Below are positions 1 to 11,885 of a DNA stretch of 64,000 nt, one piece after another; positions within the stretch are counted from its first letter, which is position 1, and each line of letters begins with the position of its first letter. Source of the stretch: Rostrohypoxylon terebratum (taxonomy: Eukaryota; Ascomycota; Sordariomycetes; Xylariales; Hypoxylaceae). A model generated the notes under the pieces. The model did no database searches. It was not told where the DNA came from and saw only the letters and a program-made list of their open reading frames with translations. The stretch is from positions 186,001 through 250,000 of the forward strand of contig MU385865.1 of assembly GCA_022497145.1 (NCBI GenBank), written 5' to 3'. Made by a program: the position numbers and the translations under genes.

Positions 1-688
1 AGCAACTCTATCTCTTGTAACAACTATTGACATTAGTGTTGCCCGATAATTCATTATATTGGCGGGCTGACAGTACCTGTAACCACCAGCTGTCGACAAT
101 TCGGATATGGTCATCATGATGTACGGAAAGCTTCTGCGCTTCGTCTAATTGTGCCTCCAACGTATTCTTCTCTCGCTTGTACTCGAGCATCTGTCGGTAG
201 ATAGCATCTTTTTGATAGTCCTAACCAATCCATGTCTGTCAGCGACTCAACGTCCTTATATATTTATCATATTGATTGGCGCAAATGTACGTAGTAACGA
301 GGTTGTTCGAGTCAGGCTGCGTAATCAATCGCGGTAGGAGAAAAACATGGGAGAGTGTTGGGATGAAACGCTGATGACAGCACAGCCGCGCATCAGTACT
401 GAGATTGTGAGTAGATGTCTCGATGACGAGTAAAAACAAAGACTACGAAGGTCTCGTGCCAGGGTAAAGTCACCTCACGTTGACTGAGGAGAGACGTGTT
501 GAGGCCACGATTCAATAGGCCATATCGGTTGAAAGGAAATAAATCGCGATCGTGATACTTACCTCGATCCATGCTTCGTCCTTCGTGTCGCCATCGTCTT
601 TGGATTTACTGCCACCATTAACAGCCTGTCGCTTGCTAGGAGGAGCGATGTCGTCCGTGCTGATAGCAGGACGCTTACGGTCCTCCAT
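1..688 (-). CDS. bre1: Bre1 E3 ubiquitin ligase for histone H2B, N-terminal part (gene continues past the left edge)
   Basis: Bre1 works with the E2 Rad6 in the nucleus to monoubiquitylate histone H2B, a step upstream of H3K4 and H3K79 methylation. Only the N-terminus is here. Exons on the minus strand are 688-563 (42 codons), 220-77 (48 codons) and 23-1, open at the edge. Exon 1 begins MEDRKRP and carries the SKR-type basic patch usual for fungal Bre1. Exon 2 encodes YQKDAIYRQM followed by a helix rich in K, E and Q, and ends in DSWWLQ, which is highly typical of the family. Exon 3 continues LLQEIEL. The introns are 562-221 (342 nt, GTAAGT, CTGAC branch) and 76-24 (53 nt, GTACTG, CTAAT branch). 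The first is long for this locus and could hide a tiny exon. The coiled coils and C-terminal RING lie outside the window. Identity rests on N-terminal similarity. Confidence 0.9.
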
Positions 689-1901
689 CTTGAGGCGTGT
701 CGATAGAGGCGCAGTTGTAGGTGAAGTAGATAGAGGCATCAGATTGGGAGAGGGCGATGGAAAGGTGATTAAAATAAGAAGAAAAGGTGTAGTTGCCAGG
801 CAAACGAAAGGCGGGAAAAGGGTAGGAGAGAAGGGATCGGCAGAAAGGAGGAGTTGGTGAAATGGTGAAATGGATGAAAGATAGTAAGAAGAAGTAGTAT
901 GGATGTCACAATGTGACAAGAAGTGTTTGGTGTTCAAGGAAAGAAAGGAATAGGCCGCGTCCTAGCCAAGTAATAGTATGCCTGTCGAGATCGATGGTGC
1001 AAGCCGGTCATGCCTTCGTGTAGATAAACGCGAATTGAAGGTGGTACTTGGTAGGGAGTCGGATGAGGAAAAGGACAGGACGCCAGGAGAGAGGATGTTG
1101 AACGAAAAATCGAAGTTGAGAATCAAGAAAAGGAAACTAACCTTGATTAGGACAGGCAGAATGTGCGAAATGGGCAAAAAATGGGCAGGACAGGCAGGAC
1201 TGGACTCAGTCTCAGCAGTCTCAACCAGTTCTCAGTGGACTTGGGGGTCTGCTTGGGAGGCCCTGGTAGGCTTGGTTACATGGTTACAGACGTGCTTTCT
1301 TCGATATCAGCACCTAAGACTAGGTACTACTATGTACATAAGTAAGTACATAGGTACGTACCAGCACTTTACCTTGCGCGATAAGAGTCTTCCATTACTA
1401 TGTGGTCCTCAAATGTGGCCCGTGCCATACATAACGCAATGGCAAGAATGGCTGAATGGAAGAAGATGGGTCCTCTAACATTTGGTTCACCTTCCCAGCA
1501 GTAAGGTTTTGTTCCGGCGAATCTTAAGCTGCTTAGTGACTTTTATGCTGTTAGGCTGTAGGCTGTAGGCAGGTGCATGCAACTATTATGTAAGTACCCA
1601 AGTAACTGCCTAGCCCTTCTTCCTATTTTTTTAGTCTCTTTTTATTAGTATTTATCCCACCACCCCACATAATTCTCTTTCCTCATCGCCCAGTAGCAAT
1701 CAGCTTGATTAACTTAACCTTCCTTTTTAAACTTCTATCACACTTCTCAAGCCTTCCAACGTTCGCGGAAATCTTCTCAAATCACCTTCGTTCGATCATC
1801 AATCCTATTGTTGAGAGGGAAGGTCTGACAATAAGTAGCGGGGCAATGCGCCGGATACGAAACCAGTCATAGGCCAGGAGCAACTGTAGGCATCAGTAGC
1901 C
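689..1901. promoter_or_regulatory. Divergent promoter region between bre1 and bdp1
   Basis: This 1.2-kb spacer separates two genes transcribed away from each other, so it must hold both promoters and 5' leaders. On the bdp1 side there is a pyrimidine-rich stretch at about 1612-1700 with T runs, as expected in fungal leaders. Short open frames occur here, the longest about 165 codons from 978, but they show no domain or family likeness and I do not call them. Confidence 0.5.
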
Positions 1902-3851
1902 ATGAGTTCTATGTTGAAAAAGACTGGAGGCTTGTCCTTTAAGCCAAAGGTCGCTCCTCGTCGAGCGGGCGGTGCTGCCTCTTCATCTCAAGCACCTCCT
2001 ACATCTTCTTCAACCAATGCTACACCAGCTCCTGCTACTCCTGCTGCTCCCACTGCTGAGAATTCATCGCAAGAATTAACTCCCGCACCTGCCGCTCCCT
2101 CCCCCGCCCCCTCAGTCGAGCAAATTCGCAAACCAGCGCCAACGCACGAAGCTACGAAAGAAAAACCTCAAGAGGCACCACAAGAGGAGGTATCAAGACA
2201 GCCCACTCAAATTCAGAATGCTCCTTCTATCCAACCCGAAACTAGGCCAGCATCGACTCCAGCTGTAGCCCCCGCGATTGTTGATAAGCCTTCCAACCAA
2301 GCCCCTCCTCCCACTCCATCACCTACTCAAAAAGCTACACATCCAACCCCAACGCCGGCTGTAAGCCAACCTTCTCAACCACTTCCGTCAGTCTCGGCAC
2401 CAGCGATTCAACGAACAGCACAACCAACACTGACACCAGAAACTACAAGCTCAGACAGAGCCACGCCTGCCACTTCTTCAGATATAGTGTCTACTAACTC
2501 CTATGGACCCGCTGCCGCTATATACACACCAACACCAGAGCCCATCGTTCCAACACAAACCAGAACAGCCCCTCCGTCTCCCGCTCCCGCTTCTGATACG
2601 ATTGCCGTCTCTGCTCCTGCTGGCGAGCCTTCCACCAGTGCTCCCAAAAAGAAGAGAGTGTATCGCAAGCGTAAATCCACCGAAAATGGCACAGACGGAG
2701 AAGCCACTGCACCAAAAAGGAGGCGTACCCGCAAGAACACTACACCGGAGGACAATGGCACGGCATCGACAAGAGGCGCTGGAGGAAGATCTGGACCGCG
2801 GGAACATTCCTCGAGTCCCGAAGAAGATCCAGAGAATCAAACGGTCGATCATAGCAGTACGAAAATGGGTGAATTGACCAAAGACATGGGAATAGGGAAA
2901 AGATTCAAGCATGCGGATGCAATTGAGGAGCGCGCTCGCGAAGCACGTCAGCGATTCCGTATAAAACAACAGGCAAGACGAGCACGGCTTTTGGGACTTG
3001 ATCTCAACGATGAGCTGTCGCGCGCAAGTACCCCCGCGGAAGACGGAGATAACGGAAGAGAATCAGCAGCAGCTCGAGCTAGAGAATTGGGGGCCTCGAT
3101 TGGCGCAAATTCTCAGTCTGTCGGTTATGAGGTCGTAGACGGTCAGATTATTGTCAACCAACAATCACTCATGGTAGATCGACACGCGGTTCACGATATA
3201 GGAACCCTCGAGACCGTTGAGGAAGACGAGTTTTCTCGCTTGACCACGTCGTCGTCATACAGACGAGAAAGCCGCAGAACGGGGGCAAATCACTGGACGG
3301 ACGAGGACACTGTAAGCAAACGCTTTTCTCTTCCTTATGTGAAAATCACACGCTAACATTGGCGAAAGGAAAAATTCTATCGGCTCCTCGGCATGTTCGG
3401 TACGGATTTCGAGACGATCTCAGCCATGTTCCCGGAGAAGAGCCGGCGTGCAGTCAAGCTGAAGTTCAACCGGGAGGAACGATTACGACCACGATATATC
3501 AATGCGACGGTCATGGTCCGCGGCGAGAAGAAGATCGGCATCGACCTCGAGGAGTACAAGATGCACCAGCACGGTTGGCAGGAGTCTGATAAGATCATGG
3601 CCGAGCACGACAAGCTGGTGCGCGAACACAACGAGGATATCCGACGGCTGAAGGAGGAGAGACGCGCCGCGGGACTTATCGATGAAGAGGAGGAGGGAGA
3701 CCAACAGGGTAAAGAAGGGGCTGGTGAGAAGGGCGATGCGGGAAATGCTGAGGAGGGTGATAACGGCGATAACGAAAATGACGACGACGAGAACGAAGTT
3801 GTGGAGGATGTGCCCGCAGAAGCTTCTACAGAGGTAGCTGTCGAGGCTTAG
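1902..3851 (+). CDS. bdp1: TFIIIB subunit B'' (Bdp1), RNA polymerase III initiation factor
   Basis: Bdp1 joins TBP and Brf1 to form TFIIIB, which places RNA polymerase III on tRNA and 5S genes. CDS is join(1902..3311,3369..3851), 630 residues. The intron 3312-3368 (57 nt) has a GCTAAC branch and divides the Myb/SANT domain. Residues 1-260 are a Pro/Ala/Thr/Ser-rich low-complexity region with the N-terminal FKPK motif common in fungal Bdp1. Basic KKKR and KRRR clusters follow at about 250-280. The SANT domain spans roughly 460-520: it starts at NHWTDEDT, continues EKFYRLLGMFGTDFETIS, and ends at RAVKLKFNREER, the signature of this family. After it comes a conserved helix (IDLEEYKMHQ) and a highly acidic D/E/N tail. 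It is convergent with rad23. Possible AATAAA signals lie about 225 nt after the stop. Confidence 0.92.
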
Positions 3852-4615
3852 GCGATCGAAGTAGGCGATAGTCTCGACGGCCTAGGTAACGCATGCGAGC
3901 TTGTTTCTTGATACCCCATTTCCTTAGCTTGCATCGCTATCTGCCGTGGATTTCGATGATACTACAGAGGGCGAGCCTACAGAAAAGATCCGAGATAATT
4001 GCTGCAATGTGCTATAAAGAGAGCTTTTACCCTATCTAACGTTTCCAGAAACGTTCAGCTATGGGTAATTTATGAAATAAAAATAAATTACGATTTATTT
4101 TCTTCCCATGACAAGTTACTACGTTTTGATCGCTGGGCATGGAATAGTAGACTGGTCGGTCTAATTATCACGTAGATGCATAGGAGGGCCAGGTGAATAG
4201 AAAATATAAGATCAGAAAATCAATTGGTAAGTTACGGTCTCGGTTCATCTAGCCCCCAAATTCCTTCTATCATTTCCGCAAAGGTAGAAGCATCTTGCGA
4301 GCTGAACCATGATGCCTTAACCCCGAAATTGTGTATTCCACGAGGGGTAAAAGGGGTGGGTGTGAGTAGCGGAAATCTGCAATCGGGAGATAACCGCCTG
4401 CTCAGTAAGTGTACGGTTTTGTGTTTTTTCCAGGTAGAACCTCCAGATTTCCACCATAGCAGAATAAAGCATTGTGTGAATAACGACCATTAACAAGAGG
4501 GATTTTATCGCGGGGCAGGGCGAAGAAACCCACGTCGGATATCGTAGTAAGGTCGAGTTGTAGTCGTAAGAGCGTGACGGACGGAAATGATATATCATCT
4601 ACGTCGTTCGGGAGA
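3852..4615. other. Convergent 3' spacer between bdp1 and rad23
   Basis: The spacer holds the 3' ends of two genes running toward each other. It contains AATAAA-like signals at 4076-4087 and a perfect 8-bp inverted repeat at 4038-4055. The short open frames at 4224-4598 have no coding character. Confidence 0.5.
4076..4087 (+). terminator. Candidate polyadenylation signals for bdp1
   Basis: Two overlapping A-rich signals contain AATAAA at 4076-4081 and 4082-4087, about 225 nt past the bdp1 stop codon. Fungal poly(A) signals are loose, so this is suggestive only. Confidence 0.4.
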
Positions 4616-6260
4616 TCAGTTCTGGGGCGGATCATCATCCTCCGGCTGGTCGAACAAGAAGTTGGCGGCCAACTCCTCATTCTTGTCGCAGGCAAAGTAA
4701 GCTTGAATAGCGGCGTCTCGGTCGAAGCCTAGCCGGCATAACTAAAGAGAAATCAGCATCATCTGTAGTATATCGTATCTAGAAAACGTACCCGCTCGAT
4801 AGCATCGCGCTCCTCCTCTGTCACGGCGATAGTCTGGGCGCCAGGAGGCAAGGGTGCGTCGTCGTCGCCAGCCTCACCCAATAGTTGGAGGAATTGATCA
4901 GGATTCGAAGAGATCAATTGAGCAAGTTGAGGGTTACCAGCTCCGAGCTGCTGTAGGATAGGCTCCAACATTTGCGGCTGTTGCTGGACAACCTGCCTAA
5001 GCTGCTGAAACTGAGCGTTGTTACGCAACCAGTCAAGGTTACCTAGGGCTGGGCCACCAGCGGCGGCGGCGGCGGCCGCTGCCGCTGCCGCTTGAGCGCT
5101 TCCGCCAGCACCTCCACGGCTGCCACCTCGACCCTGCTGCGCAGCTAGATCGAAAAGGTTGATACCCGCTCCTTCGGATTCAGCTTCAGCGTTCTGACCG
5201 GGCGGGTTGAAGCCTGCAGGGGCTGCGCCAGGTGTGGATTGAGCGGGCGCTTCCCGCTGAGGCTCCGGCTGGCGAGCGTTCTCGGGAATTCCCTGTATAT
5301 ATCGTTAGTGAAAGCCATAACTAGAGCAGTTCTGCTTGACTTACGTTAAGGAGATATTCAACGGCGCGATCAGGATTGTAGAAAGCGGCACGCAGAGCAG
5401 CCTCACATTGGGATCTCTCGAACCCCATGGCCTCCATGTTCGCAATTACGTCAGCCCTAGCCGCACCCATAGCCATGTCACCGCTCATACCACCAGCAGC
5501 AGGTGCGGGAGACGGTGTAGCCGGCACGGCGGCGGCGGCGGCGGTAGACGCATGGGCGGGGGCAGCGGGAGCTGCAGGAGTTGCGGCGACCGATCGCGCG
5601 GGGGTCTCAGGAACAGTGCTTGACGAAGCTGCGGCGGCAGCGGGAGCCGGTTTGGGCTATAGGTTGTTAAAGGCCATCCTAAGAGTTAAGGTGATGTTCT
5701 ATCCAATACATACCTTGCTCACCATGCAAACGACATATCCCTTCTCCTCGATCTTATGGGCCGCAACGGTCTCCTCATCCTTTAGGATTTTTCCTATATA
5801 CAAATTAGTACTCTATCAGAAAGAGGACAGATGACGGCGAATGGTATCTGTTCAGGGGTCTCGAGATGAAGAGAGCTAGCGCATACCGGAGTAAATAAGC
5901 TTCAAAGCTTTTGCATCCCAACCCTTCTCCTCCGCGACCCGTTGCTTCAAGGCAGAAACCTATATCCCAGTCAGAACAAGTGATACGCTATACGTTATTA
6001 CAGCCGATAAAGAAGCTTGGTAATTAATCGATAAGTGTTTGCGATGATAGCGTGACGACATACAAGGTCGGAGGGCTCGACATCCAGAGCGAACTTTTGG
6101 TTCGAAAGTTCCTGTTGTTAAGGTTTGAAGTTGTTAGCTTCTTCAATTACAATAACAGAGTGAGGCAAAGGAGAGTGTGGAGACTAGCTTGAGTCCATCA
6201 TGACCAAGCTCTTCTTCTACAGCTAGGTGGAATAGAACATACCTTGAAAGTAACCTTCAT
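4616..6260 (-). CDS. rad23: Rad23 ubiquitin receptor, UBL-UBA-XPCB-UBA protein
   Basis: Rad23 ferries ubiquitylated proteins to the proteasome and stabilises Rad4/XPC in nucleotide excision repair. CDS is complement(join(4616..4741,4792..5292,5345..5656,5714..5793,5887..5959,6064..6111,6243..6260)), 385 residues. The first exon encodes only MKVTFK. The ubiquitin-like domain covers residues 1-73 (LKLIYSGKIL then DEETVAAHKIEEKGYVV), and four small exons build it. An Ala/Pro linker follows. UBA1 is about 141-177 (MEAMGFERSQCEAALRAAFY), the XPC-binding domain about 258-318 (LRNNAQFQQLR, QQQPQMLEPILQQLG), and UBA2 about 336-380 (RLGFDRDAAIQAYFACDKNE). All six introns have GT-AG ends, several with CTRAC branches, and total exon length keeps frame. 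A poly-Ala run of ten, coded largely by gcg/gcc repeats, precedes the XPC-binding domain. Domain order and length match the family. Confidence 0.97.
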
Positions 6261-7616
6261 GTTGGCGACGGGCAGCTTCGGTATAGCTACTCCTAGATTG
6301 GCAGATGATGGTGATGGAAGAAAATGGTGAGGGGTAGTAGTAGGAGGTCAAGACTTTATCAGCGCAAGAGGAGAGTGACTGAATAAACTCGCCGATGATT
6401 TGTAGGTGTTAAATTGTGGAAGAAAGTTAACAATCGACCGCTTTGTGCTTCAGCCAGAATCTTTTTTTTTTCTGGTGGGAAGAGGAAAGCGACGGGAGTG
6501 GAAACTCTGATCGAGGAGTCTTGAATTTCAGGTAGCAGTTAATGATGTGTCGCGCGGCGGGCAGTGGCGGGCGGCTAGCGCTACTTCTTGCTTACCACAT
6601 AAGAATTTTAGGTAATGACCTTCGATGCCCAGGACCCCAGCAGCTCCAGCACCAGGTACTAGGTACCTTCACTGACGTATGTACTTGTATTGTACATACA
6701 AATCTGGAGACATGCACAGTCAGGTACCCAATTGCTCACCTAAATCTAGCCTGAGCGGAAGTATCTGTGGTTCGCACTGTTCTCAATGTTTGTAACCACA
6801 AAAAAAGGCGGGGTCCACTGGAGGGGCAACTGCAAAAAGCGAGGCTTATAAGATCTGATGAGTTGAAACTTCCCTTCATCACATAGATGCCTCATGGATG
6901 TCTGCAACCTTGGAGTTTGTGAAGGCAACCACGGCAACCACGCCTCTAGAAACACGGCGAAGAAATTATTTAGCATACTTAGCATACTTAGCATGGTTGA
7001 GCAGTGTGCGACTTCCTTTAATTATCCGACTGTTTGTTCTCCTGTCGAAAGAACGAACTCCCGAGGTGTGATGATGCATAATAAAACAAGCAAGGCATCA
7101 TTAAAACCTTAATTCTGAAAACTTCCTTACCTATTTTTATCTAACTCATTCGCATGGAATCTTTCCAAGTCATTGATCATGGTGATTCACCATATTCAGG
7201 CAGCCGGTCACCGAGAGCTAGTCCATCTCGAATGTTATAACCTACCTAGTCCTTTGCTAAGATATTGTTGATTTCGTCGATAATCACTTCACTCATCCAT
7301 ATATGAATCAGGCTTGGATATAGGTTCATTCATTTCGTTTTATTTGATTTTACTTGATTCATATCTCACTTCAATGTCTACCTTCTGTCTCCTTTATGTT
7401 GCTCTGGAGCGAATGATAGTTACCTCGTCCGAGGTCGAGAATGTAGTTCAACGCCGCGCTCAATGAAAATGGTATCACCCAGTAATCCCAAACCCGATCC
7501 ATTTCCCCGTGTTTCTAGAGAAACAGCAACCTCCCGGTTCTATTGGAATAAAATATTAATCACGAGTCATAATTAGTCATTATTCATGTCATCCAATTAG
7601 AGGATCACTTCGAATC
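6261..7616. promoter_or_regulatory. Spacer upstream of rad23 and downstream of the membrane-protein gene
   Basis: The spacer holds the rad23 promoter and leader (T run near 6463) and the 3' end of the gene at 7617. Within it are short tandem copies of TTAGCATAC at about 6969-6994 and AT-rich sequence near 7270-7360. No supportable gene is present. Confidence 0.45.
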
Positions 7617-9032
7617 TCATGCCCCAGCTGCTTTTTGATCTTGAATCCGATCAAATTCGTTCTTCCCCGCGCTCAAAATCCACTCGGGGATCGGAGGTGT
7701 CATTTTTCTCTCCCCGGCTGCCTCCTCTGCGCGGAGTCGATCTGAGTTGGGACTCGGTGTCTTCCGGAAGCTCTCATAGCTTCCTTGTCGGCTCAAGGGA
7801 GTTGGTCCCGTTGGTAGACTTCCACTGCGCATCCGAGTGAGAGACCTCTCAGAGATCGTCTGACCAGCATTAGGTGCCGCAATAACCATAGTACCAGGGG
7901 TAGCCGCCGGTGGAGGCACAGGAGAATCAGATCGGAAAAGTGGGTGAATATTTAGCTCGCTTGGAGACGATAGGGGTGTTAAGCTGCGTTCGTGTTGGGC
8001 CCTTGGAAGAGGACTGTAGCTTCGACTTCTCCGGTTGCGTTTTGGAGGCTCGAGATCCAAGGGACATCCGGGACTTGGACTTCTACTCGTTGTCGGGCTC
8101 GCAGGAATCGTTTCCAGGAAGCGAGCACGCATAGGGGGACTGGTATCCACCACTATCTGTCGATTTTGAGGATCGACCGAAGAAGTATCCCAGGAATCGA
8201 AGCCATCTTCTGTCATACTTGACCGATCCCGATATCCAGTCGAATCTATCGAAGGAGGGCGACGCACAGTTTTTGAACTAGTTGACAATAACCTAGTTTT
8301 GGATCCAGTAGGACGTACGGTGTGAGAAAGCGAGGTTCGGATAGAGCTCATAGTCTCAGCCATCGAACGGCCACTACTCGAGTTAGGTCGGCTCGAATAA
8401 TCAGTTAGTGGTCGATCCTGGATTCTCGTTTGACTTGAGGCCGGTGTTGTTCGACTGTAAGGGATGGACTTCACACGTATATTCGGTAAACGGGAATTAT
8501 CCTCGTTGGTGTGAAGAGACAGCGCTTGCTCAGAGTCAGGCGATCTCTGAATAACGAAATAAACCACAATAAAGGCAAGTTGTCCCACGAAAGTACACAC
8601 AAGTGTAATAGCAGATCCGATAAGGAAGTTCATCGATCGAACTTGAAGCATGGTCTCCGGCAACTTCTCTGTCTTTCCCATCATGACCTGCATCACAACA
8701 GATGCAATGGATGCCAAGATGCTCGCAACTAGGCCCAACGCAAACCATATACCATTATTTTTCCTTTTTCCAAAATCCGTCGACCGCCGAAAGCTTTTAA
8801 CAAGAAGAAAAGTTAATAAGATGAAAAGCAGCCCCTCCCATGCTGCTGCAACGATTGCAACGATTGTGATCGGGGGAACCACTGCTGAGAGCCCTTGGGC
8901 TATGATGATATCAAGAGCCAGAAGGGCCGCTGTCGCCAATAGGGCAACGGCGCCCAGCGCGCTGCTGAGAACACGAGATTTTGCCATATTGAGGGGTAGT
9001 TTGTTGATCGAATACGGCGCAGGACGGAACAT
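7617..9032 (-). CDS. Predicted four-helix membrane protein with long Ser-rich cytosolic tail
   Basis: I do not recognise this protein. It is one uninterrupted frame of 471 residues from ATG at 9032. A second ATG at 8987 (MAKSRVLSS) would give 456 residues and could be the true start. Four hydrophobic segments are visible at about 23-47, 55-80, 94-115 and 136-163, joined by short loops, with positively charged FRRSTDFGKRKNN after the second. The remaining 300 residues are polar, rich in S, P, R and T, with repeated RSxS and SPxP patterns that look like kinase or 14-3-3 sites. The arrangement recalls MARVEL-like or SUR7-like fungal membrane proteins, but no diagnostic motif is seen, so this is only a comparison. 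It stands alone: a gene desert lies upstream and rad23, on the same strand, lies 1.36 kb downstream. Confidence 0.72.
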   Translation of the reverse strand: MFRPAPYSINKLPLNMAKSRVLSSALGAVALLATAALLALDIIIAQGLSAVVPPITIVAIVAAAWEGLLFILLTFLLVKSFRRSTDFGKRKNNGIWFALGLVASILASIASVVMQVMMGKTEKLPETMLQVRSMNFLIGSAITLVCTFVGQLAFIVVYFVIQRSPDSEQALSLHTNEDNSRLPNIRVKSIPYSRTTPASSQTRIQDRPLTDYSSRPNSSSGRSMAETMSSIRTSLSHTVRPTGSKTRLLSTSSKTVRRPPSIDSTGYRDRSSMTEDGFDSWDTSSVDPQNRQIVVDTSPPMRARFLETIPASPTTSRSPSPGCPLDLEPPKRNRRSRSYSPLPRAQHERSLTPLSSPSELNIHPLFRSDSPVPPPAATPGTMVIAAPNAGQTISERSLTRMRSGSLPTGPTPLSRQGSYESFRKTPSPNSDRLRAEEAAGERKMTPPIPEWILSAGKNEFDRIQDQKAAGA

Positions 9033-10099
9033 ATAAGTCCCAATCCAACGCAGTGTGGCCCAAGAAAGCCTGACGATTCTTGGCTACCTCAGATGCGTCA
9101 AAGAATGTGCGTGGAAACACTAAAGGTCGGTATGTCGGTTAAGGGCAGCAAGGCCCACCACCGTCCAGAGATTTCAACACAGAAAGACCCACTAGGAAGG
9201 TCTGTTTTTGGTTCCTACTGGCCAAATAGAGGCCAGAGGGACGTAGAATTGAGGCTTGAGCTGATATAGCCTCTTACCGACAAGGAGGTAACCTAAGGCT
9301 CAGAGTTTGCCCCGGATTTTGAACCCCAGATTGGAGGTCCAAAGCGAATGCTCCAGGATCGGGCCGCTACGGGAATAACAACAACAATGATAATAAAAAT
9401 AGAAAATCTCCTTATTAAAGATGGGAAAATTTAGCGGTCTGGGCAATCGATAACCGCGTCTGCGCAATGTAGGTATATGTTAGATGCAGCCGACCAACCG
9501 GAATATACATGAGGCGATGCGTCCCGGAAGACTGCAGTACAGAATTTCTTTATATAGGTCAATTTGCCGGGCTAGTTAAAGCAAAGCAAAGCAAGACCGA
9601 AAACTAAAGCAAACGAATGTCGGGCCTTGGGCCGTGATATTTGAGATATTTGTGTGTATAAGCGAGAGAATAAACGGGAAAGAATGGAGATTGATAACGG
9701 GCAGACCCAGCAGGCCGGTAATACGGACCACACCTAGAGGCTAGTGCGGGTGGTAATAAGGAGAAGGCGATTACTGAATATTAGTAGTAGGTTCCCAAGG
9801 TGTGGGATAAAAGACAGGACAGGACAAGAGGATAGAAAAGTAGAGGGTCGAGAGAGTAGGCCGGAGGTCGAAATGGCTTTGTTTGCTATTCGGCGGGGCC
9901 AGTCAGAATAAAAGTAGAGCGGTTCGGACGCGTCCTAATAGTTGTCGCGCTGGTGCGCTCTTCGTGTTGTTGAGGTAGTACTGGATGGGATGCCACACAC
10001 ACGCAACCCTTGTCTTCCCGTGGTGCTTCTGGGATCTTTTCCTCTTGCAGTCTTGCAGGTATTTTGCAGGTTTTTGCAGGGGTATGCAGGTACGAGCGA

Positions 10100-10130
10100 C
10101 CTATCATCAGCCTATCATCGACCTATCATC
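10100..10130. repeat. CCTATCATC repeat, 11-bp period, three copies
   Basis: CCTATCATC occurs at 10100-10108, 10111-10119 and 10122-10130, separated by two varying bases. It sits just after a run of loosely repeated GCAGGT words at about 10040-10092. Confidence 0.8.
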
Positions 10131-11862
10131 AACGCGACGCACCGCGAATCCGCTCTCAGCGTTCTAATCTACCCCTCCTTTCCAATGGCTGATGCCGTCC
10201 GGGGGTAGGATTTTGCCGTCGGACAAGCAGGACAAGATTGGTGGATATGATGGATGTGGTGGATGGGCTGATAGGATTGGTTATGGCTTGCTCTTCCCGT
10301 CCAATATGATATGCAGCTCCCAGCTTTCCCAGCTCTGGCTTGGATAGATCTTGCAGGTCCCTGTTCGAATTCCGCCCCCAATTTACACCTCTTATTCCTG
10401 CTCTTTTTTTCCGTCTGAGACTTTGAACCTTATGGCTTGATTGTTCTTGGGGTCATATGGTTGTCGCTATGACAGGTTCAATTGGAAACCCCCTTTCGCT
10501 TTAGGTCTCTTGACCGTGCGTGGTACGTAATCTGGCGAAAACGGCTGAATGCTCAATAGGGGAGATCAGAACAAGCGAATTGTGCAGCACAATGTTTCCA
10601 GGCACCGGTCAGCAGGGTTTGGCAATTGAGAGAGAAAAAAAACGCAGCTATTATTGCCGCGATCGAAAACGAATGAATGAACGAATGAGCGAATCAGTGT
10701 CGAACAGCTCAGCCTGCTTGCCCCTATTCGGAAGGATCGTAAGAGTGAAAGCGAAGGAAGAAAAGAAAGAGGGGAGAAAAAGTAAGCTTGTCAGACGTTC
10801 TACCGGAGGCCAAGCAATAAGAGGCGAGAAATTTGTGAGAAGCAATATGAGGCGGAAAATAGTACCCGTCCTTAACGTCGCTATTATTACTGCCGAATAC
10901 CCAACAACGGACAAGGTCATAAAGGCTTTCAACTTCGCTAGGACAGCTCCCCGGTAACATTAGGTTTGATGATATGGGTCCGTGAGGGCCGTGAGAGACC
11001 AAAGAAATCCACTTGCTGGCGTGTCCTGCGGATCTCTTTCATATGAGAGGCCGTTCAGTCTAGTTCCAGTCCGTGAGCTTGACAATTGACAAGGCAGCCT
11101 TACTAGTTGTTCTCCAGTTGTTCTCCGCCATCTCGCATATCTAATACATGTTAATCCTAACCGTGGCCTCGGGAAAAGTTTGCCCACGCCTCATGCCAGG
11201 GCAATCGATGTTTGCTATGGATTCTATGAATTCTACTGCTACTACTTCTTTGCTAAGAGCTTCCTCGACTACCTCACCAACTTCATACCAAAGATTATTA
11301 TGCTGACCTCATTTTCATTCCAGTTGACCTGTAACTGGGCGGAGCTCAACAAACTGGGGCCGTCATACCTGGGCAGAATGATATGACGTCCCAAATTAAA
11401 TATTCCCTCAGCTCTTACATACACGATAGTACTACATAGTATGTAAGAATATGGGGTTCTTGTGTCCACCAATCCACCAATCCCCCCTCGGCAGGAAGGA
11501 AAATTTTTTCTTCTCCAGGTACGCGAATTCATAATAAAATACCTAGTTACCTATGTTATGTATACATTCGCATGTACACATTTACCATCTAGCTGAGACA
11601 TCTTTTGGCCACTTATCATGGCGATGACGTTTAGAATGATAGGGTATTCGGAATAAGCAAAAAGGCAAAAGGCAAAAGACAACTATCGACCGACTTCATT
11701 CAACTCGAATTGCATATGAGCGTTGATAATTCGATTGGTGCTATTACACAGCATAACCAACACCAAGAAGACGGCAAATTTCGAGCGCTCGTAATATTAA
11801 TAGACAATACCTGAGCCAGAATACAACCTTACCTACATACATACCTACTATGTACTATTATG

Positions 11863-11885
11863 TAGGACCTACATAGTAGGTCCTA
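11863..11885. repeat. Perfect 10-bp inverted repeat with 3-nt loop
   Basis: TAGGACCTAC at 11863-11872 and GTAGGTCCTA at 11876-11885 are exact reverse complements around ATA. It lies deep in the gene-poor spacer, far from any gene end, and is built from the CCTAGG-like words that recur in this genome's spacers. Confidence 0.85.

Noticed and set aside
978..1478. 166-codon open frame on the plus strand upstream of bdp1
   Set aside because: It crosses the divergent promoter, has no domain, and its composition (runs of short repeated words such as GTACATA) is that of spacer DNA.
2478..2969. 163-codon antisense frame over bdp1
   Set aside because: Shadow of the Pro/Ser-rich coding sequence.
10520..10957. 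145-codon frame in the gene desert
   Set aside because: Low-complexity K/E/R sequence from an A/G-rich stretch, equally long frames on the opposite strand, and no motif.
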